49,122 nucleotides of DNA from a bacterium (GTDB lineage: Bacteria > Patescibacteriota > Patescibacteriia > JACQRZ01): contig JAHFJA010000006.1 of assembly GCA_023246095.1 (NCBI GenBank), positions 1 to 49,122 on the forward strand, written 5' to 3'. Shown here piece after piece: positions 1-9,246 of this stretch. The notes beneath the pieces were generated by a model that saw only the letters and a program-made list of their open reading frames with translations, was not told the DNA's origin and did not search any database. How positions within the stretch are numbered: the stretch's first letter is position 1; each line of letters starts with the position of its first letter. The position numbers and the translations under genes are program-made.

Positions 1-2697
1 GGCACAACTGGTGCCAATCGCGAAGTAGACGTCACTCCATTTTCAGGTAATCAGCATGGTTGCACTAATGGTGGCCAAACGATTCAAAGCTACCTCGATG
101 TTGATAAAAGTAATTCCATTACAGAAGGTGATATTCTTTCTACCCCGTCGTATCTCTGTAATGGTGTGTCAGGAAACAGCACGACCGGCATGACAAGCCT
201 AGTAAAAGTAACCAACGAACTATCTGGAACCCACTGTGCTAATGGAGGAAAAAAGATTGAAAGTGGGCTCGATTTAAATAAAAATGTGATTTTAGATGCT
301 GGAGAAATCACGGCTGTTGAATATGTGTGTAATGTGACGATAGGTGATGTGACCACCGGTTCGTTAGTAAAAGTAACCAACGAACCAGCAGGCCCCCACT
401 GTGCTAATGGAGGAAAAAAGATTGAAAGTGGGCTCGATTTAAATAAAAACAACATCTTAGAGGACAGCGAGACCACCTCAACTGATTACACCTGCAATGG
501 AACTCCCGGAACGAACGTAGAGGGAACGAACGGATTAGTCAGTGTTTCAGATGAGCCAGCAGGTATTAACTGTTCAAATGGAGGCAAAAAAGTACGAAGT
601 GGACTTGATACAAATGCAAATAATGCATTGGACGTCAGTGAAGTGACGTTTACAAACTACGTCTGTAACGGAATCCCCGGCACAAGTACAGAAGGAATGA
701 ACAGTATCGTCTTGGTATCAAACGAATCGCCAGGTGCAAATTGTCCAAATGGAGGGAAGAAAATTGAAACTGGTCTTGATTCGGATAAGAATGGAACTTT
801 AGATCCAAGTGAAGCTGTTTCTGCGTATGTCTGTAATGCCACCCCCATTGGTGGTACGTCAGGTACAAACCGAGAAGTTGATATCACTCCATTTTCAGGC
901 AATCAACATGGCTGCACCAATGGTGGTCAGACGATTCAAAGTTACCTTGATGTAGATAAAAGTAAAACGGTCACGACAGGAGATGTCCTTGACAACCCTA
1001 TATATGTTTGTAACGGCACTGTGGGAAATAATTCAAGTGGAAACAGTAGTATTTCTAAAGTTTCAGACGAACCAATCGGGGCTAACTGTACTAATGGCGG
1101 CAAAAAAATTGAGAGCGGAATTGACTCAAATAGCGACAGCATCTTACAAACTACGGAAGTAACAGACACACAATACGTATGTAAAACACTTGTCACTGGC
1201 GATTGTCAATCAACTTTCGAAAAACATTCGGATGGAAATTGTTACTCCATTGTCGACCCCAATATCACCAACAATCCTGTCGTTGAAATTATTAAGACAA
1301 ATGATCAGATAGGTAAAATTGCGCACCTAACTTTTCTTGTTAATGGTTTAGAAGCAACCAGCGATAGATTTACATGCGCAAAAAATAACTGTGAAACTAA
1401 TGACATGAGTACTGCTGAGGGAAACCAGCATCAGTATAAGGTCCGCGCGTATGCTTCTGACGGTTCTCAAATTGGAAATATTCAATCATACAGCTGGTCA
1501 GTTCCAGTTACAAACAAAACACTTCTCTTTCCACCTGGAGTGAATACCGATGAGGTAGAGGTGACGGCAAAGCAAGTTAACGGTACTACAACGGTGAGTG
1601 TTGTTGTAGAAGAAAGAAACTCGACATGCAGCACTGATATGACTATGCCATGTGACAAACCAGGCCCCGTCACGACAGCTGAGCTGAGCGTTGAGAATTA
1701 TCTATGTGAAAACTTATGGGAATTTGAAAGTTCGGCACCAGGACTGCCGAATGGATTTGATGGAATGGATTTCCGTACTGCATACTGCAAGGGTAATGCT
1801 GACACAAATCAACTGCCCGCGTTACTGGAACCCATCCCTATTGAAACAAGTAAGGTAGTCTTTGCTTTGGAAGATGTATTCCGATTTGCTATTCCGTGTA
1901 CTGCAACTTGCAATCCTGAGGATGAGGGTGTTGCGGATCCAAAAAACCCTGACGTTATTGTCTTGCGTGTTGGAATTAATGATCATAACTACTCCCCCTA
2001 TCAGTGGTATCTTAAAGCTAAAGCGGGGGCCAGTCCAACTCCTACAACAATAGATGGTTATCAAGCAGTTCGGGATGCTCAAGGAGTGTATATCGGCATA
2101 CCAAGTAAAAACGATGCTCACTTGTATATTTTATCATTTACGTACAATGAAGGGGCAAGTGCACAGACACAGCAAATTTTTGCAACATTTATATCTAACC
2201 TAAAATTATCCGCAAGTATTGTGGACGCAAGTGAGTCTGCTATAATAAGGAGAGATGTTCTTCGCCTTTCCGATATGGCTGATATGAATTATTTTCTGGA
2301 TGCTTACAGCAAGCTTATGGCGCCCCTGGGTAAAGTTCCTTATCCTGACTTGGCAGCAGGAAGCTTTTTCAAAGGTCAAACATTGTCAGCTTGGCCCTCT
2401 TGGCAAAGTGCGTTAGGCAATGTGCTGCGCGCAGCACTGCCAACTGATCCCCTCAAACCCTTTCCTTCATGTCCAGGTTTTGACACTAAAACATGCTGGA
2501 ATGCTCAAATAGGGAGGTTTGCATTTGGCCCAACTACAGGAACGCAAAAAGTTGAAGACGCACTTGGAAAACCAAACGTTCATGTGTACACATACACGAC
2601 TACAGATAATGGAAATACATACAAGTTGTGTATGAATCTAGAGAACCCGGGACGGTTTGGAAAAAATAGTCCATATTGCAGTACTGACTCAAACTAG
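1..2697 (+). CDS. DUF7151-like repeat surface protein, 5' truncated by window
   Basis: The reading frame is open from base 1, so the listed start at 166 is internal and the N-terminus lies outside the window. The first ~395 residues seen are seven tandem units of ~55-60 residues with the pattern (N/D)E-(P/S)-x-G-x-x-C-x-NGGKK-I-x-SG-x-D-x-(N/D)-x-N-x-x-L-x-x-x-E-x-x-x-x-Y-x-C. The paired Cys and the DxNxN(G)xL segment look like a disulfide-stabilised, possibly Ca-binding module; this matches what I know as DUF7151. Two units are a variant starting REVD(V/I)TPF. The C-terminal ~440 residues are Cys-containing and not recognised. Probably secreted or surface exposed; function unknown. It precedes two TM plus Ca-repeat proteins. 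Confidence 0.75.
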   Translation, partial: GTTGANREVDVTPFSGNQHGCTNGGQTIQSYLDVDKSNSITEGDILSTPSYLCNGVSGNSTTGMTSLVKVTNELSGTHCANGGKKIESGLDLNKNVILDAGEITAVEYVCNVTIGDVTTGSLVKVTNEPAGPHCANGGKKIESGLDLNKNNILEDSETTSTDYTCNGTPGTNVEGTNGLVSVSDEPAGINCSNGGKKVRSGLDTNANNALDVSEVTFTNYVCNGIPGTSTEGMNSIVLVSNESPGANCPNGGKKIETGLDSDKNGTLDPSEAVSAYVCNATPIGGTSGTNREVDITPFSGNQHGCTNGGQTIQSYLDVDKSKTVTTGDVLDNPIYVCNGTVGNNSSGNSSISKVSDEPIGANCTNGGKKIESGIDSNSDSILQTTEVTDTQYVCKTLVTGDCQSTFEKHSDGNCYSIVDPNITNNPVVEIIKTNDQIGKIAHLTFLVNGLEATSDRFTCAKNNCETNDMSTAEGNQHQYKVRAYASDGSQIGNIQSYSWSVPVTNKTLLFPPGVNTDEVEVTAKQVNGTTTVSVVVEERNSTCSTDMTMPCDKPGPVTTAELSVENYLCENLWEFESSAPGLPNGFDGMDFRTAYCKGNADTNQLPALLEPIPIETSKVVFALEDVFRFAIPCTATCNPEDEGVADPKNPDVIVLRVGINDHNYSPYQWYLKAKAGASPTPTTIDGYQAVRDAQGVYIGIPSKNDAHLYILSFTYNEGASAQTQQIFATFISNLKLSASIVDASESAIIRRDVLRLSDMADMNYFLDAYSKLMAPLGKVPYPDLAAGSFFKGQTLSAWPSWQSALGNVLRAALPTDPLKPFPSCPGFDTKTCWNAQIGRFAFGPTTGTQKVEDALGKPNVHVYTYTTTDNGNTYKLCMNLENPGRFGKNSPYCSTDSN
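205..450 (+). repeat. near-identical tandem repeats inside the DUF7151-like gene
   Basis: Bases ~205-285 and ~367-447 are nearly identical at DNA level (shared run includes tgctaatggaggaaaaaaga), with a 162-bp period. A second pair, the start of the window (1-115) and ~856-970, encodes the REVD-type unit and is similar but carries many synonymous differences. The first pair therefore looks like a recent duplication or gene conversion, the second an old one. Confidence 0.8.
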
Positions 2698-2722
2698 AAG
2701 TTTAAACACTATATCATACAGT

Positions 2723-3385
2723 ATGCCAGGCGAAATTAGTTCAAATAATAGCGATAATCCCACTACTCCCAATTCAGTACAAACTCAAGTGCAGGATATA
2801 TTTAGTGACACCGATTCATCAGTGATGAGCCCCGAACCTTCAACTCAAGTATCTCATGAGACAACGTACAATCCGTATGCATCATCTGTAAGATCTGGAA
2901 CAAACAAAAAAACTATTATTTTGATAGTCGGTGCTCTTGTAGTGTTAGGTGGTATTGCTGGTGCAGCAATTTTGATTTATGGTCTTCTACAGAAAGCTCC
3001 ACAGCCCGTAGTCAATAACCCATCACCCGCGCCAGTGCAACAACCCATAACCAATCCTCCAGTTACGGCTCCCGCTAATTCCCAACCAACGACAACCCCT
3101 CCTCCGACAACTCAGCCTACAGTAACTCCTGAGACACCTCCAGTAGACCAAACTGTGTCTGATCGCGACGGTGACGGTTTGACCGACGCAGAAGAAGCAA
3201 CTCTTCACACAAATCCTGACTTACCTGATACTGACAATGACGGACTTACTGATAGAGAGGAAGTGAAAGTATATAAGACAAACCCTCTTAATGCCGATAG
3301 TGATGGGGATGGATATCTTGATGGTCAGGAAGTTAAGGGTGGATATAATCCAAATGGTCAGGGGATGTTATATAATATCAAATAG
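2723..3385 (+). CDS. single-pass membrane protein with TSP3-type Ca-binding repeats
   Basis: Start chosen at 2723 (MPGEISSNN), because the longer ORF would run 40 nt into the upstream gene. About 220 residues: a polar N-terminus (~65 aa), one TM helix (TIILIVGALVVLGGIAGAAI), a Pro/Thr-rich stalk (~55 aa), then three thrombospondin type 3-like repeats (DRDGDGLTDAEE, DTDNDGLTDREE, DSDGDGYLDGQE). The domain order suggests an N-in, C-out protein whose exposed end binds Ca2+. Function unknown. The next gene has the same architecture, so the two are probably paralogues in one operon (11-bp gap). Confidence 0.75.
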   Translation: MPGEISSNNSDNPTTPNSVQTQVQDIFSDTDSSVMSPEPSTQVSHETTYNPYASSVRSGTNKKTIILIVGALVVLGGIAGAAILIYGLLQKAPQPVVNNPSPAPVQQPITNPPVTAPANSQPTTTPPPTTQPTVTPETPPVDQTVSDRDGDGLTDAEEATLHTNPDLPDTDNDGLTDREEVKVYKTNPLNADSDGDGYLDGQEVKGGYNPNGQGMLYNIK

Positions 3386-3396
3386 ATATTTTGTAA

Positions 3397-4413
3397 GTGA
3401 ATTTTATGTTCGACCTTATTGAGGAATCACTTCCTGACGAGTCAAAAAATACTGGCGCTGCTCCGCTTCCTTCGTCACTCGAAGGTACGGTGTATACCAT
3501 GCCGTCTCATCGTCCTACAACATTATCTGCCTCTGGTAGTGAAACCAAAAAAAAGTCCGGTGGTTTAATACTGATCATTGTTGGTGTTGTCGTTGTTGTT
3601 TCGGCAACTGTTTTTCTTGTTTGGTGGGTTGTATTTCCACCAAATACTTCGACACCTACGCCGGTTGTAGAGCAACCTACCACACCAGTGAGTGAAGTAC
3701 CCGCGACTCCTGTAGTTGATAACACGCCCGTTACTCCTGCTACACCTCCTTCACCAATACCGGCCCCTACACCATCAGATGTTCCAACACCACCTCCCTC
3801 TGACACATTAAGTTATGTAAAGAGCCCAGATAGTGATGGCGACGATCTTACTGATGTTGAAGAGAAGCTTTTCAACACGGATCCTCAAAAGCCTGATACT
3901 GATGCAGATGGTTTTTTGGATGGTGCAGAGGTAAAATTTCTCTATGATCCAACAAAAGCTGGTGCTAAATTGGACACATCATCATCTGTGACTTTGTATA
4001 AAAACTCAGATTTTGCATATTCGCTATTATATCCATCTGCATGGGTCGTAAATTCCGTTGATAAAGGCAATAAAGATGTTATGTTTAGTTCAGCGACTGG
4101 TGAGTTTTTCAATCTGACCGTTCAGGACAATCCAGAAAAGCTGAGTGCTCTTGAATGGTACACTACAGTCCATAAGCCTAATGCTGACACTAAGTCCTTG
4201 CAGACTATGAAATATGATACATGGACGGGGGTAATGTCTGATGATGGCCTTGAAGTCTATATGACTGCAAACGACGATACGGGGACCGTAATCACTCCCT
4301 ATGTTTATGTTCTCACTTACGACATGGGCGGAAAAAAAGAAATGAATTTTGGTGCTGTTTTCCAGATGATGATCAGAAGTTTCTTGATCACTGATTTATC
4401 ATTTCAGAGGTAA
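3397..4413 (+). CDS. single-pass protein with TSP3-like repeats and a C-terminal PsbP-like domain
   Basis: 338 aa if read from 3397; an in-frame Met three codons on (MFDLIEE) is an alternative. The order is a cytoplasmic tail, a TM segment at ~50-75 (GGLILIIVGVVVVVSATVFL), a Pro/Thr-rich stalk, two DxDxDG Ca-binding repeats (DSDGDDLTDVEE, DTDADGFLDGAE), and a ~140-residue C-terminal domain starting LYKNSDFAYSLLYPSAW. That domain resembles the PsbP-like fold often found in secreted bacterial proteins. Substrate and role are unknown. The stop codon overlaps the ybeY start (TAATG), implying translational coupling. Confidence 0.7.
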   Translation: MNFMFDLIEESLPDESKNTGAAPLPSSLEGTVYTMPSHRPTTLSASGSETKKKSGGLILIIVGVVVVVSATVFLVWWVVFPPNTSTPTPVVEQPTTPVSEVPATPVVDNTPVTPATPPSPIPAPTPSDVPTPPPSDTLSYVKSPDSDGDDLTDVEEKLFNTDPQKPDTDADGFLDGAEVKFLYDPTKAGAKLDTSSSVTLYKNSDFAYSLLYPSAWVVNSVDKGNKDVMFSSATGEFFNLTVQDNPEKLSALEWYTTVHKPNADTKSLQTMKYDTWTGVMSDDGLEVYMTANDDTGTVITPYVYVLTYDMGGKKEMNFGAVFQMMIRSFLITDLSFQR

Positions 4414-4847
4414 TGCTTCATTTTCTTATTGAAGAGGGAGCGTCAAACGTTCCTCAACTTCTTCAAAAACGCGCTTGGTATAACAAATACTATAATGCTT
4501 GTAATAAAATATTAGGGGCAAAGGCACCTCGCATTACGGTTACTGTCATACTAACGGGCGATGAACAAATCAAAAAACTCAATGCTCGTTACCGTAAATT
4601 ATCGAGGACGACAGATGTGCTATCATTTTATTACGGTGAGGATGGCATGACAGGGGAGGGAGAAGTATTCATTTCTGTACCTGTTGCGTTGAAGCAGGCG
4701 CGACGGTTTGAGCATTCACTCGAGAAAGAAATCGCACGTCTCGTGGTTCATGGTATTTTTCATGTGTATGGATATGATCATATCAAAACGGAAGAACGGC
4801 GACACATGAGAGCCCTTGAAAATGCCGCGCTTGCTCTTGTACCGTAA
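4413..4847 (+). CDS. ybeY: endoribonuclease YbeY (rRNA maturation factor)
   Basis: 144 aa, a normal length for the family. The zinc-binding signature is present as HGIFHVYGYDH (three His). The N-terminal half has the family segment containing LNARYRKLSRTTDVLSF. YbeY is a metal-dependent single-strand RNase involved in 16S rRNA 3' processing and ribosome quality control. It overlaps the preceding stop and sits four bases before the undecaprenol kinase gene, so it belongs to the same transcription unit that leads into ftsA-ftsZ. Confidence 0.93.
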   Translation: MLHFLIEEGASNVPQLLQKRAWYNKYYNACNKILGAKAPRITVTVILTGDEQIKKLNARYRKLSRTTDVLSFYYGEDGMTGEGEVFISVPVALKQARRFEHSLEKEIARLVVHGIFHVYGYDHIKTEERRHMRALENAALALVP

Positions 4848-4851
4848 CTAT

Positions 4852-5244
4852 ATGATTAATTATCATAACCTTAAAAAAAGTGCCAGATATGCTACTCGGG
4901 GTATGGTATCGGTTTGGCGAGAAGAACAGAATTTCAGAATAGAAATTTGTGGTGGATTAGTAGCAATATTTCTGGGTTTGGTCCTTCAATTTTCGTTTAT
5001 TGAATTATCGATAATTGTACTGCTTGTTGGATCTATACTTGCTGCAGAATGTGTGAATACTGCCTTGGAACGTATTGTTGATATATTAAAACCACGGGTT
5101 TCAGAATATGTACAGGTTGTGAAAGATATTTTAGCCGCCATGATGGCAATATTGGTGAGCGTATCAGTTCTTATCGCGCTTTTTTTATACGTACCCAAAA
5201 TTGTGACAGTCTTCGCTATTGTCATTCAGGCTATTTTCCGTTAA
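4852..5244 (+). CDS. dgkA: diacylglycerol kinase family protein (undecaprenol kinase type)
   Basis: Start set at 4852 (MINYHNLKK), just after the ybeY stop, because the longer ORF overlaps ybeY. 130 aa with three predicted TM segments, and the conserved catalytic region ending in AECVNTALERIVDILKP, which carries the E-x-x-N-T-A-x-E motif of prokaryotic DAG kinases. In most bacteria outside the proteobacteria this family phosphorylates undecaprenol, feeding the lipid carrier pool used by the WecA-like and sugar transferases encoded elsewhere in the window. The substrate is inferred. Confidence 0.88.
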   Translation: MINYHNLKKSARYATRGMVSVWREEQNFRIEICGGLVAIFLGLVLQFSFIELSIIVLLVGSILAAECVNTALERIVDILKPRVSEYVQVVKDILAAMMAILVSVSVLIALFLYVPKIVTVFAIVIQAIFR

Positions 5245-5267
5245 GGTGAAAGCACATATTTGTCTTT

Positions 5268-6521
5268 ATGAGTGAAACTCTAATTACAGGGCTTGATATC
5301 GGGGCAACATCGGTTCGTGTTGCCATTGCTCAAGCGCGTGACGATGGTGAAAATGCGGGTCTTGAGATTCTGCACGTCTTTGAGCAACCTACTGAAGGTT
5401 TTTCACGAGATACTGTGTCCAGTATCGAGGACGCGGTTGGTTCAATCAGCCGATGTCTTGAAAAAGCGGAACGAGTAGTCGGTGTGCCAATACAATCAGC
5501 GTGGGTAGGTATTTCAGGCACACACATACAAACCAGAGCAAGTCGCGGGGTTGTTGCGGTTGGAAAAATGAATGGCGAAATATCGCCTCAGGATTTTGAG
5601 CGGGCCATTGAAGCGGCAAAAGCAATATCCACACCACCAAATTATGAGATATTACACGTTATTCCTCGATCTTGCGTAATTGATGGACAGCAAGGTATAA
5701 AAGATCCCATTGGTATGTCTGGAGTTCGTCTTGAGGTAGACACGCGCATTGTTCAGGGTCTTTCTTCTCAAATTAAAAATTTCACCAAATGTATATATAA
5801 AGCGGGAATTGAGATCGACGACTTGGTTTTCTCCTTACTCGCTGCCGCAGAGGCTACTTTGACTACCCGACAAAAAGAATTGGGTGTCGTTCTAATCGAT
5901 ATCGGTGGAGCAACTACCGGTGTTGCTGTATATGAAGAGGGTGAATTACTGCATTCATTCGTTTTGCCTTTAGGGTCGGATCACATCACGTCAGATATAG
6001 CGATTGGATTGCGTGTATCGCTTGAAGTGGCTGAACGAATTAAGGTCGAGTATGGGACCCTTCTGACAAAGCAAATCCAGAAAAAGGATGAGATTGATCT
6101 TTCCCTTATTGATCCCGCTGAGAAGGGATACATTGCACATAAATATATTGCGGAGATTTTGGAGGCACGTGTTGAAGAGATCTTTGATCGCGTAGAGTCC
6201 GAGTTGAAGCGCATAGGGAGAAGCGGGCTTTTACCTGCAGGTGCAGTTTTAAGTGGCGGCGGTGCAAAGCTTCCTGGTATAGCTGATTGTGCAAAGAGAA
6301 GACTCAGGTTGTCCTCATCTCTTGCTCACCTTAAAGCAACGATCATAGGAGGTGAACACCTGCGTGATCCTCGCTATATTACAGTCACAGGACTCTGTTA
6401 TTGGGGGTGGCATGCACAGCAGAGAAAAGAGAAGAAAATGTCGTTTTCATCCATAAATACGACCTCAGCGGCGGATGTAAAGGGGCGAGTAAAAAAATGG
6501 CTCAAGGCACTCTTGCCATAG
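5268..6521 (+). CDS. ftsA: cell division protein FtsA
   Basis: 417 aa, the usual length. Actin-like ATPase: phosphate-1 motif GLDIGATSVRVAIA at the N-terminus, phosphate-2 region VVLIDIGGATTGVAVYEEG at ~208, and an adenosine motif GAVLSGGGAKLPGI at ~330. FtsA tethers FtsZ polymers to the membrane through a C-terminal amphipathic helix; here the tail (VKGRVKKWLKALLP) is basic and amphipathic and fits that role. It lies directly upstream of ftsZ, 74 bp apart. Confidence 0.95.
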   Translation: MSETLITGLDIGATSVRVAIAQARDDGENAGLEILHVFEQPTEGFSRDTVSSIEDAVGSISRCLEKAERVVGVPIQSAWVGISGTHIQTRASRGVVAVGKMNGEISPQDFERAIEAAKAISTPPNYEILHVIPRSCVIDGQQGIKDPIGMSGVRLEVDTRIVQGLSSQIKNFTKCIYKAGIEIDDLVFSLLAAAEATLTTRQKELGVVLIDIGGATTGVAVYEEGELLHSFVLPLGSDHITSDIAIGLRVSLEVAERIKVEYGTLLTKQIQKKDEIDLSLIDPAEKGYIAHKYIAEILEARVEEIFDRVESELKRIGRSGLLPAGAVLSGGGAKLPGIADCAKRRLRLSSSLAHLKATIIGGEHLRDPRYITVTGLCYWGWHAQQRKEKKMSFSSINTTSAADVKGRVKKWLKALLP

Positions 6522-6595
6522 CGTGTTTGCGGTGTTAAGATTGTGGTGATGAATCAGAAGCTTATTCACACCATAATTTTTTTGATCGTAACCGT

Positions 6596-7792
6596 ATGGA
6601 AATTAGACCAGAAATTGAAACCTTCGCAAAGATCAAGGTGATCGGCGTAGGTGGCAGTGGTGGATCCGCTGTAAACAGAATGATTACAACTAAAATTCGC
6701 GGTGTAGAATTTCTCGTTGCCAATACCGATATCCAGGCGCTTCATATATCTCAAGCACCTATCAAACTCCACATCGGAAAAAGTGTTACCAAAGGTCTCG
6801 GAGCAGGGATGAATCCTGACGTTGGGAAAAAAGCGGCGGAAGAAAGTCAGAATGAAATCCGTGATGCATTGGCTGGCGCTGATATGGTGTTCATAACATG
6901 CGGTTTGGGTGGTGGCACTGGTACTGGTGCTGCACCAGTGGTTGCTGAGCTCGCACGCGATATTGGTGCGTTGACTATTGCTGTGGTAACAAAACCATTT
7001 TCATTTGAAGGACCAGAACGCAAACGTCTTGCCGAAGAAGGTTGGAAGGAACTAGCGGCGAAAGTAGACTCCATCATTACGATTCCAAATGACAAGGTAT
7101 TGCAGATCGTTGACAAAAAAACGACGCTGCAAGAAGCATTTGTAATGGCTGATGAAATATTGCAACAAGGTGTTCGCGGAATATCAGAGCTTATCACCAT
7201 TCCAGGACTTGTAAACGTCGACTTTGCGGACGTTAAAGCCATCATGAAAAATACAGGTTCCGCTTTGATGGGTATTGGAAATGGAACAGGGGACAATCGC
7301 GCGGTTGAGGCAGCAAAGGCAGCTATATCAAGCCCACTACTTGAGCTTTCTATTGATGGGGCAGACGGTATCTTGTTTACTGTCACCGGTGGACCGGAAT
7401 TGGGTATGCTTGAGGTGAACGAAGCGGCAAAGATCATTACCAGCTCCGCAGCGGCAGACGCTCGTGTTATCTTTGGTGCGGTTATTGATGAAAATATGGG
7501 TGATGATATTCGTATTACGGTCATCGCAACAGGATTTCCCAACAAAGATAAAGACAAGCTCACTTCAAAGGCAGCAGAACCAACGCTTCATACAGATCGA
7601 AAGACGATGACTGGAGGCCCGCATCAGAGTATCTATACAGCACCTATTCCTCGCATTATGCGTCCTCCTATTCGTATGGAGGAATACAATGTGGAGGATG
7701 ATGACGAGGTATCACCTCCACCCGCACGGGATGTGACACAAGATGATGATGAATTGGAAATCCCCGCGTTTATCAGAAAAAAAATGATGTAA
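6596..7792 (+). CDS. ftsZ: cell division protein FtsZ
   Basis: 398 aa. Tubulin-like GTPase with the G-box [12 protein letters not shown] (~103-114), an N-terminal GxGG nucleotide-binding loop ([15 protein letters not shown]) and a synergy-loop region with [12 protein letters not shown] variable linker is followed by a conserved C-terminal peptide ([14 protein letters not shown]), which is the docking site for FtsA. Start at 6598 region is fixed by the motif MEIRPEIE and the short leader. A strong hairpin terminator follows immediately, so ftsZ ends the unit. Confidence 0.97.
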   Translation: MEIRPEIETFAKIKVIGVGGSGGSAVNRMITTKIRGVEFLVANTDIQALHISQAPIKLHIGKSVTKGLGAGMNPDVGKKAAEESQNEIRDALAGADMVFITCGLGGGTGTGAAPVVAELARDIGALTIAVVTKPFSFEGPERKRLAEEGWKELAAKVDSIITIPNDKVLQIVDKKTTLQEAFVMADEILQQGVRGISELITIPGLVNVDFADVKAIMKNTGSALMGIGNGTGDNRAVEAAKAAISSPLLELSIDGADGILFTVTGGPELGMLEVNEAAKIITSSAAADARVIFGAVIDENMGDDIRITVIATGFPNKDKDKLTSKAAEPTLHTDRKTMTGGPHQSIYTAPIPRIMRPPIRMEEYNVEDDDEVSPPPARDVTQDDDELEIPAFIRKKMM

Positions 7793-7794
7793 TA

Positions 7795-7835
7795 GCAAGA
7801 AAAAAGCGCACATAATCTGTGTGCTTTTTTCTTGC
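7795..7835 (+). terminator. Rho-independent terminator after ftsZ
   Basis: A long hairpin, gcaagaaaaaagcgcaca / tgtgtgcttttttcttgc around ataatc, with a T-run in the 3' arm, begins 3 bp after the ftsZ stop. The A-tract/T-tract arms would let it work on both strands. Confidence 0.85.
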
Positions 7836-7882
7836 GTATCGGTACTGCTTTTGGTATCATTATGTATAGCAAAATTTGCTTT

Positions 7883-8434
7883 ATGCAGCTGTTTAGACTG
7901 ATAGAAAATATATTATTTGCATCTGACGCGCCTGTCGCGTTTTTGAAATTATGTAAAATTGCTCACGCATCTGCCGAAGAAGTGGAAAGCGCGCTTTCTG
8001 CACTTAAAGAAGAATATAATCAAGAACGAGGAGGATTAGTGCTTGTTGAACATGAAGAAGCGTACCTATTCGCCACTAATCCTGACTGTGCTGACACAAT
8101 AGCACAATTGCGTAAAGAAGAACCGATGGGAGAGTTGACACGGCCTGCTTTGGAAACGTTGTCGGTGATTGCATATAGAGGGCCAGTTACTAAACCCGAA
8201 ATCGAACAAATCAGAGGTGTTAACTGCTCCGTCTCACTCCGTAATCTTCTTATGGCTGGTTTGATCGAGGAAACTGACGAGACAGGAGGGGAGAGAACGT
8301 ATTCTGTAAGCATAGATTTTTTACGACACCTGGGTGTGAGCGGACTTTCTCACCTTCCTGAATATCAGCGATTACATTCGTTGTTGGTAACAGGTAAATC
8401 AACAGAGGAGCCTCTTCCGGCGCTGAAGATATAA
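7883..8434 (+). CDS. scpB: segregation and condensation protein ScpB
   Basis: Start set at 7883 (MQLFRLIENILFASDAPV), matching the family N-terminus; the ORF start at 7832 lies inside the terminator. 183 aa with two winged-helix domains, the second seen in ETLSVIAYRGPVTKPEIEQIRGV, which is the family hallmark. ScpB works with ScpA and Smc in chromosome condensation and segregation. scpA is not adjacent here. A weak promoter (TTGCGT, TATCAT) precedes it. tpiA follows after 14 bp. Confidence 0.92.
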   Translation: MQLFRLIENILFASDAPVAFLKLCKIAHASAEEVESALSALKEEYNQERGGLVLVEHEEAYLFATNPDCADTIAQLRKEEPMGELTRPALETLSVIAYRGPVTKPEIEQIRGVNCSVSLRNLLMAGLIEETDETGGERTYSVSIDFLRHLGVSGLSHLPEYQRLHSLLVTGKSTEEPLPALKI

Positions 8435-8448
8435 TAAATACCTATACA

Positions 8449-9246
8449 ATGTCATCAACTCTTTGCATCGCAAATTGGAAAGCGCAACTTACTCCTGACG
8501 ACGAAAGTATTCTCGCACACGATATTGTTTCCTTACTTCATCGCACTCCAGCCCCCAACGTTGAAATCGCATTAAGTCCTTCATTTTTATCGTTGTGTGA
8601 AATCGCGAAAACTACTGACTACCCCTTATCCTTGGCCGCTCAGGATTGTTACTGGGAACTATCAGCTGCCGCAACAGGTGAGATTACCCCATTGGCTTTG
8701 GCGCACGCGGGGTGTCGCTATGTGATTATTGGTCACTCAGAACGTCGACGAATGGGAGAGACCGATGCAATAATTGCAAAAAAAGCTAAGATTGTTTTTG
8801 AAACACAGAAGAAATTTGGCCTCATCCCTGTGATATGTATTGGTGAAACCGCTCAGGAACGAAAAAATGGAAAGACAAAATCCGTATTGACTAAACAGCT
8901 CTTATCCATTTTTGGTGCGTCATCACTGGACAAACATCACTCGTTTGTTATTGCTTACGAGCCGGTCTGGGCAATCAGCACGAATCAAACTCCAGGCATC
9001 AAAACAGGGTGTAGCCCGGAGGAATGTGCAACTGCCGTCTCCCACATACAGCAAGTGTTTAACGGTCATTACTCTTCAATCAAGACAGCCCCCACACTTA
9101 CGATTATTTATGGGGGTAGTGTAGATGAAAAAAATGCAGTCTCCTACGTCCACGACGGAGGAGCTCAGGGGGTGTTGGTGGGGAGCGCCAGTTTGCACGC
9201 AAAACGATTTTGCGCTATTGTGCACGCACTTAATACAGCACTATGA
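8449..9246 (+). CDS. tpiA: triosephosphate isomerase
   Basis: 265 aa TIM barrel interconverting dihydroxyacetone phosphate and glyceraldehyde 3-phosphate in glycolysis. Substrate-binding NWK is at ~9-11, the catalytic His region is YVIIGHSERR, the catalytic Glu lies in the signature VIAYEPVWAIST (usually AIGT), and the phosphate-binding loop is IIYGGSVDEKNA. The AIST variant and a slightly longer loop-6 region (NQTPG) are the only departures seen. The stop overlaps the next start (ATGA). Confidence 0.96.
   Translation: MSSTLCIANWKAQLTPDDESILAHDIVSLLHRTPAPNVEIALSPSFLSLCEIAKTTDYPLSLAAQDCYWELSAAATGEITPLALAHAGCRYVIIGHSERRRMGETDAIIAKKAKIVFETQKKFGLIPVICIGETAQERKNGKTKSVLTKQLLSIFGASSLDKHHSFVIAYEPVWAISTNQTPGIKTGCSPEECATAVSHIQQVFNGHYSSIKTAPTLTIIYGGSVDEKNAVSYVHDGGAQGVLVGSASLHAKRFCAIVHALNTAL

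Noticed and set aside
6847-7563. 238-aa minus-strand ORF opposite ftsZ
   Set aside because: Shadow ORF with low-complexity Ser/Ile content, antisense to a well-conserved gene.
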